Shown: positions 7,854-16,879 of the stretch, piece after piece
How the letters are laid out: each line of letters begins with the position of its first letter
How positions within the stretch are numbered: position 1 is the first letter of the stretch
NCBI RefSeq assembly: GCF_014699055.1
Contig: NZ_JACXAC010000003.1
Coordinates: forward strand, 714,588-778,587
Reading direction: 5' to 3'
Length of the DNA: 64,000 nucleotides
Origin: Hymenobacter armeniacus
GTDB lineage: Bacteria > Bacteroidota > Bacteroidia > Cytophagales > Hymenobacteraceae
The notes under the pieces: generated by a model
Told to the model about the DNA's origin: nothing
Seen by the model: the letters and a program-made list of their open reading frames with translations, nothing else
Database searches by the model: none
Translations under genes and position numbers: made by a program

Positions 7854-8584
7854 ATGAAAACGCCCCGCCCCGATATTTCTGCTTTAGCCGCTGCCGCTGG
7901 TGTGCCCGGTGCGAAAGCTGCTGCCGCGGCTCCCGAGGCCCCGGCGCGGCTGCTGGTGAAAGTGTGCGGCATGCGCGACGAGGCCGCCCTGGCCGGCGTG
8001 GCCGCGCTGGGGCCGGATTTTCTGGGCTTCATCTTCGCGCCGAAATCGCCGCGCTTTGTAGGCGAGGTGCTTGCTCCCGAGCTGGTGCGCGCCCTGCCGC
8101 CGACTATCTGGAAAGTGGGCGTGTTCGTGAACGAAACCACCGCCAACATCCTCGCAGCGGCCCAGCGCTTCGGCTTAGCCGCCGTGCAGCTGCACGGCCA
8201 GGAGTCGCCCGCGCAGTGCGAGGAGCTGAACGAAGCCGGCCTGCTGGTACTGAAAGCGTTTTCGGTAGGGGAGGCAGTTGATTTCGATGCCCTGCTGCCC
8301 TACGTGCCGTTTTGCGACTACTTTTTGTTTGATACCAAAGGCGCCGCGCCCGGCGGCAACGGGGCCGTTTTCAACTGGAATTTGTTGCAGTCTTACAACC
8401 TGCCTGTGCCCTATTTCCTGGCCGGCGGGCTGGGGCTGGAACACGCCGCCGAGCTGGCGGCCCTGCGCCTGCCTGGCCTGGCCGGCGTCGATTTGAACAG
8501 CGGTTTCGAAACTGCGCCGGGCATGAAAGATGCCAATCGCCTGGCCCAAATGCTCACTCAACTGCGCTCCGGCGCACCAACTTT

Positions 8585-8588
<4 letters not shown>
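7854..8588 (+). CDS. trpF: Phosphoribosylanthranilate isomerase
   Basis: The enzyme isomerises phosphoribosylanthranilate to CdRP, the step between TrpD and TrpC. I chose the ATG at 7854 over an in-frame TTG at 7845. The N-terminus carries an unusual Ala/Pro-rich extension of about 30 residues before the barrel begins at [14 protein letters not shown]. Later motifs are [32 protein letters not shown] and GVDLNSGFE with the catalytic Asp. The stop overlaps the trpB start (ATGA at 8585), which suggests translational coupling. Confidence 0.95.
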
Positions 8589-9787
<1,199 letters not shown>

Positions 9788-9815
9788 CCTGCGGCTTCCC
9801 GATACCTAATTATAT

Positions 9816-10595
9816 ATGGACCGCATCAAACACGCCTTCGCGAGCAAAACCAACCTGCTCAATACCTACTTCACCGCCGGCTACCCCAGCCTGCACGACA
9901 CCATTCCGCTGGCCAAAGCCTTGGTCGACGCCGGGGCCGACATTCTCGAAATCGGTATGCCCTTTTCCGACCCGCTGGCCGATGGCCCGGTCATTCAGGG
10001 CAGCAGCTCGGTGGCGCTGGCCAACGGCATGAACCTGCCCGTGCTGTTCGAGCAGCTCAAGGGCCTGCGCGCCGCCGTGCCCGAAACGCCGGTGCTGCTC
10101 ATGGGCTACCTTAACCCGGTGATGCAGTTTGGGGTCGAAGAATTCTGCCGCCAGGCCGCTGAAGTGGGCGTCGATGGCCTCATCCTGCCCGACCTGCCGC
10201 TGGCCGAGTACGAAGAGTTCTATCAGGAAACCTTCAAGAAGTACGGCCTGAAAGCCGTCTTCCTCATCACCCCGCAAACCTCGGAGGAGCGCATCCGCCA
10301 CCTCGACCGCCTCTCCGAAGCCTTCCTCTACCTCGTTTCGGGCCCCGGCACCACCGGCGGCACCACCCTGCCCGATGCCGTGGCGCAGCAGCAATACTTC
10401 GAGCGCATTGCCGCCCTCAAGCTGCGCAACCCGCGCCTCATCGGCTTCGGCATCGGCGACAAAGCCGGTTTCGAGCGCGCCTGCGAGCACGCCGAGGGGG
10501 CCATCATCGGCTCGGCCCTCATCCGCGCCCTGGAAGATGCCACCGACGCCCCGGCCGAAGCGGCGCGCTTCGTGCGCGGCATCAAGCCGGCGTAA
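9816..10595 (+). CDS. trpA: Tryptophan synthase alpha subunit
   Basis: The 259-residue barrel cleaves indole-3-glycerol phosphate to indole, which is channelled to TrpB. Catalytic residues are visible in LEIGMPFSDPLADGP (Glu45 and Asp56), and TYFTAGYPS is the usual N-terminal strand. It is the last trp gene; a perfect 44-base inverted repeat separates it from the DAHP synthase gene. Confidence 0.97.
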   Translation: MDRIKHAFASKTNLLNTYFTAGYPSLHDTIPLAKALVDAGADILEIGMPFSDPLADGPVIQGSSSVALANGMNLPVLFEQLKGLRAAVPETPVLLMGYLNPVMQFGVEEFCRQAAEVGVDGLILPDLPLAEYEEFYQETFKKYGLKAVFLITPQTSEERIRHLDRLSEAFLYLVSGPGTTGGTTLPDAVAQQQYFERIAALKLRNPRLIGFGIGDKAGFERACEHAEGAIIGSALIRALEDATDAPAEAARFVRGIKPA

Positions 10596-10737
10596 CCTCA
10601 CCCCCTGACCCCCTCTCCAAAAAAGAGGGGGCACCGGCTCTGCGCTGGTGTTCGCATTTCTAATAAATTCTTACAAGCGTCGTCCACCTGAGACCGGTGC
10701 CCCCTCTTTTTTGGAGAGGGGGTCAGGGGGTGAGGTT
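10594..10737. repeat. Perfect 44-base inverted repeat between trpA and the DAHP synthase gene
   Basis: The arms 10594-10637 and 10694-10737 are complementary at all 44 positions, around a 56-base spacer. Each arm contains CCCCCTGACCCCCTCTCC. Together they occupy nearly the whole gap. Perfect identity suggests recent insertion or conversion. The left arm begins within the trpA stop codon. Confidence 0.92.
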
Positions 10738-10754
10738 GGCGCCAGAACGACCCC

Positions 10755-11759
10755 ATGATAATTCAACTCGAAAAAAATGCCTCGGTGTCCACCATCACCG
10801 AGCACCTGAAGCAGCAGGGCTACAAAGCCACTGAAGTCACGACCCAGCACGCTCACTACCTGGTGGCCATTGGCAAGAAGGAATTCGACATCCGCACCAT
10901 CGGCCAGCTGCCGGGCGTGCGCGACGTGCATCGCGTGAGCGACGACTACAAGCTCGTGAGCCGCAAGTGGCGCGTGAAGCCCACCGTGCTCGACCTCGGA
11001 GACGGCGTGACCATCGGCGAGGGCGCGCTGGCGCTGTGCGCCGGCCCCTGCAGCATCGAGAGCGAGGCCCAGATGGAAAAGGTGATGGACCACCTCGTAG
11101 CCAACGGCGTGCGCCTGATGCGCGGCGGCGTGTTCAAGCCCCGCTCGTCGCCCTACGCCTTCCGCGGGCTGGGGCTGGAGGGGCTGCGCGATTTCCACCG
11201 CATGGCCCGGGCCCGCGGCCTCAAAATCGTGACCGAGGTAATGCAGGTGTCGCAGGTGGAGGAAATGCACGACTTCGTGGACGTATTCCAGGTTGGCGCG
11301 CGCAACACCCAGAACTTCAACCTGCTCGATGCCCTGGGCGGCGTCGATAAGCCGGTGCTGCTGAAGCGCGGCATCTCGGGCTCGATTGAGGAGCTGCTGT
11401 CCTCGGCCGAATACGTGTTTTCGGGCGGCAACGAGAAGTTGATTCTCTGCGAGCGCGGTATCCGCACCTTCGAAACGGCCAGCCGCAATACCCTGGATTT
11501 GAACGCAGTGCCCATCCTGAAAGCCAAGAGTCACCTGCCCGTGATTGTGGACCCTTCGCACGGCATCGGCATCCGCGAGTACGTGCCCACGATGGCGCTG
11601 GCCGGCGTAATGGCCGGGGCCGACGGCATCGTGTACGAAACCCACGAAACGCCCGAAACTGCTGCTTCGGACGGGGCGCAGACGCTGGATTTCGACGAAT
11701 CGGCCCGCCTGATTCGCAACCTGCGTCGCGTGTACGCGCTGCGCCAGGAGCTGGAATAA
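10755..11759 (+). CDS. aroF: 3-deoxy-7-phosphoheptulonate (DAHP) synthase
   Basis: The 334-residue enzyme makes DAHP from PEP and erythrose 4-phosphate, the entry into the shikimate pathway. An N-terminal ferredoxin-like domain (about 1-70) precedes the AroA/KdsA-type barrel: CAGPCSIESE, GVFKPRSSPYAFRG, QVGARNTQN, LKRGISGS, and VDPSHGIG. This is the Thermotoga-type class I-beta form, in which the small N-terminal domain usually mediates feedback inhibition. Its place behind trpA ties aromatic precursor supply to tryptophan synthesis. The symbol is conventional; aroG would be equally usable. Confidence 0.93.
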   Translation: MIIQLEKNASVSTITEHLKQQGYKATEVTTQHAHYLVAIGKKEFDIRTIGQLPGVRDVHRVSDDYKLVSRKWRVKPTVLDLGDGVTIGEGALALCAGPCSIESEAQMEKVMDHLVANGVRLMRGGVFKPRSSPYAFRGLGLEGLRDFHRMARARGLKIVTEVMQVSQVEEMHDFVDVFQVGARNTQNFNLLDALGGVDKPVLLKRGISGSIEELLSSAEYVFSGGNEKLILCERGIRTFETASRNTLDLNAVPILKAKSHLPVIVDPSHGIGIREYVPTMALAGVMAGADGIVYETHETPETAASDGAQTLDFDESARLIRNLRRVYALRQELE

Positions 11760-11783
11760 CCAAAAATTAATGTGGGGAAATGC

Positions 11784-11813
11784 TTGCATTTCCAGAATCG
11801 GTTCCTAAATTCG
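11784..11813 (+). promoter_or_regulatory. Promoter of the phenylalanine hydroxylase leader
   Basis: TTG (11784-11786) and TAAATTCG (11806-11813) are spaced by 19 bases, matching the Bacteroidota -33/-7 pattern with one mismatch in the -7 box. Transcription would begin near 11819, only a few bases before the ATG of the short ORF at 11822. Confidence 0.55.
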
Positions 11814-11821
11814 TCTCACTC

Positions 11822-11920
11822 ATGCGCCACCAATTCGTCAATTGCATTAATACCCTAATGACCGCCCCCAAACAGGGCGGGTACGGGCTGCGATTGGCGC
11901 TACCGGAAGACGAGGCATGA
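11822..11920 (+). CDS. Possible short leader ORF upstream of phhA
   Basis: A 32-codon ORF starts with MRHQFVNCINTLM and ends LRLALPEDEA. It lies between a good promoter and a terminator hairpin, 110 bases ahead of phhA. It holds only one Phe and one Tyr codon, so it is not an obvious amino-acid-sensing peptide like the trp leader. Bases just after its stop (AACCCGAT, 11921-11928) could compete for the 3' arm of the hairpin. Whether it is translated is unproven. Confidence 0.35.
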   Translation: MRHQFVNCINTLMTAPKQGGYGLRLALPEDEA

Positions 11921-11945
11921 AACCCGATTTTCTCTAGAAACCTTC

Positions 11946-11982
11946 AAAAGCCCGAATCCGCCAGGATATCGGGCTTTTTTTT
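11946..11982 (+). terminator. Intrinsic terminator between DAHP synthase and phhA
   Basis: The stem AAAAGCCCGAATCC / GGATATCGGGCTTTT (11946-11959 with 11964-11978, one bulge) has a GCCA loop and is followed by eight T. It may end the trp transcript, or act as an attenuator for phhA if the promoter at 11784 is used. Confidence 0.8.
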
Positions 11983-12030
11983 CGCCTAACAGTCTCGCCT
12001 GTTACCACTGCTTACCCTAATCGTTTAGCT

Positions 12031-12747
12031 ATGTTTACCAACCCGAATGCCGCCACCGCCAGCCAAGACCAGCTCATCTGGAAAATGCTGTTTGACCGCC
12101 AGACCGCCTTGTTGCACCGTCGCGCCGTGCCGGTGTTTTGGGACAACTTGGCCCGGCTGGGCTACCGGCGGGAAATCATCCCCGATATCCGGGAGCTGAG
12201 CGCCACGGTGTTTGAGGAAACCGGCTGGCAGCTGGCCCCGGTGGGCCGCCCGTTTGAGCCGGCTGCGTTTTTCGCCCTGCTGGCCGAGCGCAAGTTTCCG
12301 GTGGTGACGCGCATCCGGCCGATGTACGCCTTCGACTTCAGCCCCGAGCCGGACTTGTTCCACGACTTGTTCGGGCACGTGCCCATGCTGCTCGAGGAGG
12401 GCTTGGCCAACTTCCTGCACGAGCTCGGGCAGGCCTACGTGGCCCAGCCCGAGGGCTCGCCGGCCCGCGAGCAGCTGTGGGCGCTCTACTTCTTCACGGC
12501 CGAGTTTGGCATGGTGCAGCACGACGGGCGGCCCATGCTCTACGGGGCGGGCCTGCTGTCGTCGGCCGGCGAAATCCACCATTGCGTGAACGAGCTGACG
12601 CCGCGCCCGGCCTTCGACCTGGCCACCGTGCTGCGCACGCCCGTCACCGGTGCCCGCTACCAGAACCAGTACTTCATGCTGCCCGCCTGGGAGCAGCTCT
12701 CCGAGTGCGTGGAGGAGCTGGCTGGCATTCTGGCCACGGGCCGCTAG
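12031..12747 (+). CDS. phhA: Phenylalanine 4-monooxygenase
   Basis: The 238-residue enzyme hydroxylates phenylalanine to tyrosine using tetrahydropterin, O2 and non-haem iron. The iron ligands are visible: His111 and His116 in FHDLFGHVP and Glu158 in FTAEFG. The length fits the compact bacterial form without a regulatory ACT domain. It sits just after the trp/aro operon but behind its own leader and hairpin, so it is probably expressed separately. It could serve tyrosine supply or phenylalanine catabolism. Confidence 0.95.
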   Translation: MFTNPNAATASQDQLIWKMLFDRQTALLHRRAVPVFWDNLARLGYRREIIPDIRELSATVFEETGWQLAPVGRPFEPAAFFALLAERKFPVVTRIRPMYAFDFSPEPDLFHDLFGHVPMLLEEGLANFLHELGQAYVAQPEGSPAREQLWALYFFTAEFGMVQHDGRPMLYGAGLLSSAGEIHHCVNELTPRPAFDLATVLRTPVTGARYQNQYFMLPAWEQLSECVEELAGILATGR

Positions 12748-12771
12748 GCTGCCGGCCGGTACTGACCGGCA

Positions 12772-12811
12772 ATGCCGCCCCGGTTCAGCTAGCGTTGCGC
12801 CGGGGCGGCAT
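12772..12811. terminator. GC-rich stem-loop after phhA
   Basis: A 12-base perfect stem ATGCCGCCCCGG / CCGGGGCGGCAT (12772-12783 with 12800-12811) lies 25 bases after the phhA stop. No T run follows, so it may be a 3'-end-stabilising structure or a weak terminator. Confidence 0.5.
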
Positions 12812-12878
12812 CGGCTTATTTGCGCTTGGTAATGGCCGCCGTAGCCAAATCCAAGGGCCTGTGTACTAGCTTCGCGGC

Positions 12879-14219
12879 ATGCTGTTTCAATTTGGGTCGC
12901 ATAGCGGGTTGCTGCTGCCTTTTGTGTTGTGGGGGCTGGTGCTGGCGGGGCATTTGCTGCTGAAGGCCCTGCGCGTTGGTGCCTTGCCCGATGGGCTGCT
13001 GGCCCTGCTGCTCCTGCTAAACGTGCTGCCCGTGGCGCAGTGGATGCTGGGCTACGCCGGCTGGTACGACAGCCACGACGGCTACTCCACCGCCATGTTC
13101 TACGTGCCCTGGCAGCCCTGGGTGCTGTGGGGGCCGGCGTTTTACCTGTACTTCCGCAGCCTCACCAACCAGGAGTTTACGTTACGCAGGCACTGGCGGC
13201 ACTTGTTGCCGGGACTGATACTTGTGGGGCTCTACGCCGCAGCGGCCCTTTACGATTTGGTCTGGAGCCGCGCACTGCACGGGCAGGCATTGCCTTACCA
13301 CTACGGCACCAAGGGCGCAGCCGTCAACTTTCTCGACTTTCTGGGTGCGCCCGCCAACTGGCTGGGCTACGGGCTGATGCTGGGCTACGGGCTGGCCACG
13401 CTGCGGCTCTTCCGCCGCTACCGCCGCTACCTCGACGACAACTTCTCCGATACGGCCCGGCTGCGGTTTCGGGGGTTGCGCGATTTGCTGGTGGTAGCCC
13501 TGTTGGGCCTGGTGCTGTGGCTAAGCTTCGAAGTAGTGAACCGGGCCATTGGCCCGCTGGATTACGGCGGCTACTGGTACGCCTACTTCGCCAACGGCGC
13601 CCTCATCTATTACTTAAGCATCGTGGGCTTGCAGGCGAATTTTGCCGCCGTCACGCCCCTCCGCTTCGAGCCCGAAATCGAAGATTCAGCCGCTATGCCC
13701 CAGGTTATCACGCCAGAGGTGCCCACTTTGGAGCCACGCCTGGGTGAGGCCTCGAGTAGCCCCAACTCGTATCTGGATGCCGCCCGCCCGGTAGCCCTCG
13801 CCCCCGAAGCTTCGGTGGTGGCACCTGTAGCGTCGGATGCTGCTCTGCCCGGCCCGCCACCGGCGGCCTTGGCCCCCGAGCTGCACCCGTGGCGCGACAA
13901 GCTGCTGGCCCTGATGACCGACGAGCAGCCTTGGCTGGAACCGGAGCTGACCCTGGCCGAGCTGGCCCACCGCCTCCGCACCAATACTTCCCTGCTCTCG
14001 CACGTCATCAACACCGGCTGCGGGCAGAATTTCAACGACTTTGTGAACAGCTACCGCGTGGCCGAGGCCGAGCGCAAGCTGCAAGACCCACGCCTGGCGC
14101 ATTACTCGCTGGTAGGCATTGCGTTAGAGTCGGGCTTCAACTCGAAATCCACGTTCAACCGCGTGTTCAAGAAGCTGACGGGGCGCACGCCGGGAGAAGT
14201 TGCGCGTCCCAAATCGTAA
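12879..14219 (+). CDS. Membrane-anchored AraC family transcriptional regulator
   Basis: The 446-residue protein begins with about seven hydrophobic segments (roughly residues 5-260). A low-complexity Pro/Ala/Glu linker (about 270-340) follows, then a C-terminal AraC-type double helix-turn-helix (about 345-446; LTLAELAHRLRTNTSLLSHV, then SLVGIALESGFNSKSTFNRV and FKKLTGRTPGE). This layout, a polytopic sensor region joined to AraC DNA-binding helices, is common in Bacteroidota; the signal is unknown. A TAGCTTCG -7-like box ends 4 bases before the ATG, suggesting a leaderless or near-leaderless transcript. Confidence 0.9.
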   Translation: MLFQFGSHSGLLLPFVLWGLVLAGHLLLKALRVGALPDGLLALLLLLNVLPVAQWMLGYAGWYDSHDGYSTAMFYVPWQPWVLWGPAFYLYFRSLTNQEFTLRRHWRHLLPGLILVGLYAAAALYDLVWSRALHGQALPYHYGTKGAAVNFLDFLGAPANWLGYGLMLGYGLATLRLFRRYRRYLDDNFSDTARLRFRGLRDLLVVALLGLVLWLSFEVVNRAIGPLDYGGYWYAYFANGALIYYLSIVGLQANFAAVTPLRFEPEIEDSAAMPQVITPEVPTLEPRLGEASSSPNSYLDAARPVALAPEASVVAPVASDAALPGPPPAALAPELHPWRDKLLALMTDEQPWLEPELTLAELAHRLRTNTSLLSHVINTGCGQNFNDFVNSYRVAEAERKLQDPRLAHYSLVGIALESGFNSKSTFNRVFKKLTGRTPGEVARPKS

Positions 14220-14305
14220 GCCGGTAGGGCCCAAGCCATAAGTTGAAGCGCGGGCCGCCTGGTGAAGAAAGACCTTTGGGTGTCAATTCACTAACCGCAC
14301 TTCTC

Positions 14306-14722
14306 ATGAAAAAGCTGTTTAGACTGCTGGCAGGCCAACGAGCCGGGCTGGTGGGTTTCGTTGCCATTGGGCTGCTGCCGCTGCTGGCCCTCGCGGGCAC
14401 CATTCACTCGCACCTGCTCATTGAGGCGGGCAAGCAATTCATTCTGGGCGGTGGGCAGCCCGGCGCTTTTCGCGTGTCGGCGCACAACGTGGGGCCGGTA
14501 CCCGTCGAGATTCGGGAGCGGCCGCGGGGCGGCGGCATTTTTGGCAAAACCACGCTGGTTCCGGGGCAGCGCGGCGTGCTCCGGTTTGCCGAGGGCTCCA
14601 CGGCCGTGCTGCTCAACCCCAGTTCCAAGCAAGCCGTGCTCGACCTCACCGTTACGGGCGATACCAAGCAGCTGGCCATGACCTACGAGCCGGTTTCCGC
14701 CACGGGGGCAGCGGTGAAATAG
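14306..14722 (+). CDS. Small membrane-associated protein of unknown function
   Basis: I chose the ATG at 14306 (MKKLFRLLAGQ) over an upstream in-frame start at 14243, because it places one hydrophobic segment (about residues 14-34) near the N-terminus as a signal anchor. The remaining 100 residues look like an extracytoplasmic beta-rich domain (FRVSAHNVGPVPVEIRERP, GQRGVLRFAEGSTAVLLNPS). No family is recognised. It lies 86 bases after the AraC regulator gene on the same strand. Confidence 0.65.
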   Translation: MKKLFRLLAGQRAGLVGFVAIGLLPLLALAGTIHSHLLIEAGKQFILGGGQPGAFRVSAHNVGPVPVEIRERPRGGGIFGKTTLVPGQRGVLRFAEGSTAVLLNPSSKQAVLDLTVTGDTKQLAMTYEPVSATGAAVK

Positions 14723-14738
14723 CCCCGGCAATGCGCCG

Positions 14739-15209
14739 TTAGTACCCCCAGCCCAGGCGGCGGTACACAAAATGCAGCAGCCACAGCGGCCCAATGAGCA
14801 GAAACTGCAGGTCCTTGAGGAAGCTGGGTTTCTTGCCTTCCACCTTGTGGCCCCAAAACTGGCCTACCCACGCCAATGCGAAGATGATGAGGCAGATGCC
14901 CCACAGCGGCAGCAACGCCGCGCCTGCCACCACGCGCAGGGCCAGCGCCATGGCCACCCATACCAGCACCATGCCCAGGGCCAGGCGCCCGCTCAGCCGC
15001 ACGTAATACACGAGGGCCAGCGCCATCACCAGCGTGCCCCAGTTCAGCCAGGGGCTGATTTGCTGCACGGCGGCCGGCACCGGCACCGACCACAGCAGGC
15101 CGAGGAGTGAGAACATAATCAGCGGCACGCACACCCAGTGCACCAACTTGTTGGTGGGGTTCTGATGGCTTTCGCCGTATTCGGAGAGGAGGGAAGCAAG
15201 CGGGGCCAT
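14739..15209 (-). CDS. Mpo1/DUF962-type membrane protein
   Basis: The 156-residue protein starts at the ATG at 15209 (MAPLASLLSEYGESHQNPTN); a longer in-frame extension to 15290 is unlikely. The N-terminal Y-x-x-x-H-Q-N-P-T-N-K-x-x-H segment and the later WxxQFxGHxxxE-like segment (WVGQFWGHKVEGKKPSF) are the conserved His-containing motifs of the Mpo1/YGL010w (DUF962) family, separated by four hydrophobic segments. In yeast Mpo1 is an iron-dependent dioxygenase for 2-hydroxy fatty acids. A similar lipid role here is inferred from family only. Confidence 0.82.
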   Translation of the reverse strand: MAPLASLLSEYGESHQNPTNKLVHWVCVPLIMFSLLGLLWSVPVPAAVQQISPWLNWGTLVMALALVYYVRLSGRLALGMVLVWVAMALALRVVAGAALLPLWGICLIIFALAWVGQFWGHKVEGKKPSFLKDLQFLLIGPLWLLHFVYRRLGWGY

Positions 15210-15255
15210 GATGGTGGGAATTTGCGTAGCGGAGTGTGTACCAAAGTAGCAAAAA

Positions 15256-15283
15256 AAGCGCCTTCCCATGTGGGAAGGCGCTT
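15256..15283 (-). terminator. Terminator of the dienelactone hydrolase gene
   Basis: A 13-base perfect stem AAGCGCCTTCCCA / TGGGAAGGCGCTT with a two-base loop lies downstream of the gene ending at 15337. On the minus strand it is followed by a T run (the AAAAAAA at 15251-15257 on the plus strand). Confidence 0.85.
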
Positions 15284-15336
15284 GTAGCACGGGGTAGAGG
15301 CGCGAAGTGTCGCGTTTTTACGGCAGGGCTAAACCC

Positions 15337-16215
15337 TTACGCTTTCGACTTGAAGCGGCCGCGCAGGTAGGCCAGCGCGTGGGCGTGGGCTTTGGCGGCG
15401 TCGTCTTTCTTGTATTTGGGGTTCGACGGGTTGGCGAAGGCGTGGTCGGCGTCGTAGCTTTCGATGGTGACGCTTTTGCCGGCGGACGTCATGTCCTTTT
15501 TAAACTGGGCCACCACCTCGGGATTAATCCACTTGTCCTGACTGGCGAAGATGCCCAGCACGTCGGAATTCAGGGTTTTGAGCTTGGCCACGTCCTTCTC
15601 GGGCATGCCGTAATACATCACGCAGCCCACCGTCTGCTTGCCGCCGAGCAGGGCTTCCTGCAGGCTCCAGCCGCCGCCGAAGCACCAGCCGATGCTGGCA
15701 AATTGCGCCTTGGGACCGGCGTAGGCCTGCGCCCCTTTGAGGATGGCCACGGCGCGCTCGGTTTTCACCTCGCCCATGTACTTGCCGGCATCTTCGGGGG
15801 TGGTGGCAATTTTGCCATCGTAAAGGTCGACGGCGATGACGTTGACGTCGGGCATCTCGGCGGCGAAGGTGGCGGCTTCCTTCTTGATGTAGTCGTTCAG
15901 GCCCCACCATTCGTGAATCACGAACAGGTACTTGTTGCTGGCCTTGGCGCTCTTGATTTCGAAGCCCTTGCCGGTGCTGCCATCGGGGGTTTTGAAAGTG
16001 ATTTCTTTGCCCGTGCCCTCGTACACGAAGGGCAGGGGCGCGTCGTGGCCGCCCGAAAAATCTTTGTTGGTGGCCAGCATGGCAAAAGCCTCGGTGGCCG
16101 AAGCCGAGAGGTTGGCGGCCGGGCGGGCGCAGCAGCTGGCCATCTGTTGGGCCGAAGCCGAGAACGAGAGGCTGAGCAGGGCCGCGCCCAGCGTGAGTAG
16201 CTTTTTAGTGAACAT
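15337..16215 (-). CDS. Secreted dienelactone hydrolase family protein
   Basis: The 292-residue protein starts at the ATG at 16215 (MFTKKLLTLGAALLSLSFSA), a signal peptide. The alpha/beta hydrolase domain has the family's FVIHEWWGLNDYIKKEA segment, a cysteine nucleophile in SIGWCFGGGW, an Asp near LGIFASQDKWI, and a His in YDADHAFANP. Dienelactone hydrolases use this Cys-Asp-His triad. The export signal and lack of a catechol pathway nearby suggest a general hydrolase rather than aromatic degradation. Confidence 0.9.
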   Translation of the reverse strand: MFTKKLLTLGAALLSLSFSASAQQMASCCARPAANLSASATEAFAMLATNKDFSGGHDAPLPFVYEGTGKEITFKTPDGSTGKGFEIKSAKASNKYLFVIHEWWGLNDYIKKEAATFAAEMPDVNVIAVDLYDGKIATTPEDAGKYMGEVKTERAVAILKGAQAYAGPKAQFASIGWCFGGGWSLQEALLGGKQTVGCVMYYGMPEKDVAKLKTLNSDVLGIFASQDKWINPEVVAQFKKDMTSAGKSVTIESYDADHAFANPSNPKYKKDDAAKAHAHALAYLRGRFKSKA

Positions 16216-16256
16216 TGGGTTGGGTAAGAATGAAAGCAAATGAGCAAGCGCAACAG

Positions 16257-16802
16257 CTAATCCGGCAAAACTTCCCGCGCAAGGTGGCGAAGTTTTGGCA
16301 GCTCGCGCGCCGCCCGGCTCTGCAGCGCCGCCGACGTGCTGGTGCTCAAGGCGTTTTCGACGGCCAATACCACTTCGGCAGCCAACTCGGGGTAGGGGCC
16401 GGCCAGCCGGGCAGCCGCCGTGAGGGCGTAGGCCCGAATGGCCACCGGTTCGCGCGGTGCCCGCAGCAACCTCAGGCACGTGTCGAAAGCCAGGGCTTGC
16501 CATTCCTCGGGCACGGGCACAACTTGCAGCACCCGCACCACCGCCCGCCGCACGGCCGGGTGTTGGTCGGGGCTGGGTTGGGCAGCGGCCAGCAGGCCGG
16601 GCAAATGCGGCACCAGCCACTTCGGCCGGCGCTCGCCCACCCAGCCCAGTACATCGGCGGCCAGCTGGCGCTCCCGCTCCGCGCCGTACCAGAACAGTTG
16701 CAGCAGCTCAGCCAAGGCGGTAGGGTGGGCACTGGCGTAGTCGGCCAGCCGTTGGGTCTGGCGCGCCGAGTGTTCCCGCAGCAGCTCGGTTCGGAGGTTC
16801 AT
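16257..16802 (-). CDS. HEAT-like repeat protein
   Basis: The 181-residue protein is almost entirely short paired helices (for example AELLQLFWYGAERERQLAAD, PAVRRAVVRVLQVV and REPVAIRAYALTAAARLAG). This fits an alpha-solenoid of HEAT type, a scaffold for protein binding. There is no signal peptide. It is followed downstream by the dienelactone hydrolase gene, and its start lies just past a perfect 28-base inverted repeat. Confidence 0.72.
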   Translation of the reverse strand: MNLRTELLREHSARQTQRLADYASAHPTALAELLQLFWYGAERERQLAADVLGWVGERRPKWLVPHLPGLLAAAQPSPDQHPAVRRAVVRVLQVVPVPEEWQALAFDTCLRLLRAPREPVAIRAYALTAAARLAGPYPELAAEVVLAVENALSTSTSAALQSRAARELPKLRHLAREVLPD

Positions 16803-16809
16803 TGCCGAA

Positions 16810-16879
16810 ATGTAGCACGTACGTCGGCTTGTGCCCGAATGGTCATTCGGACGGGCACAAGCCGACGTACGTGCTACAT
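16810..16879. repeat. Perfect 28-base inverted repeat
   Basis: The arms 16810-16837 and 16852-16879 are complementary at all 28 positions with a 14-base loop. The core is GCACGTACGTCGGCTTGTGC. The right arm overlaps the 3' end of the ABC1 kinase gene and supplies its last Met codon and TAG stop. The left arm ends 8 bases upstream of the HEAT-like gene start. Confidence 0.92.

Noticed and set aside
16216..16620. N-terminal extension of the dienelactone hydrolase frame
   Set aside because: It overlaps the HEAT-like gene in antisense and lacks protein-like sequence; the signal peptide begins at 16215.
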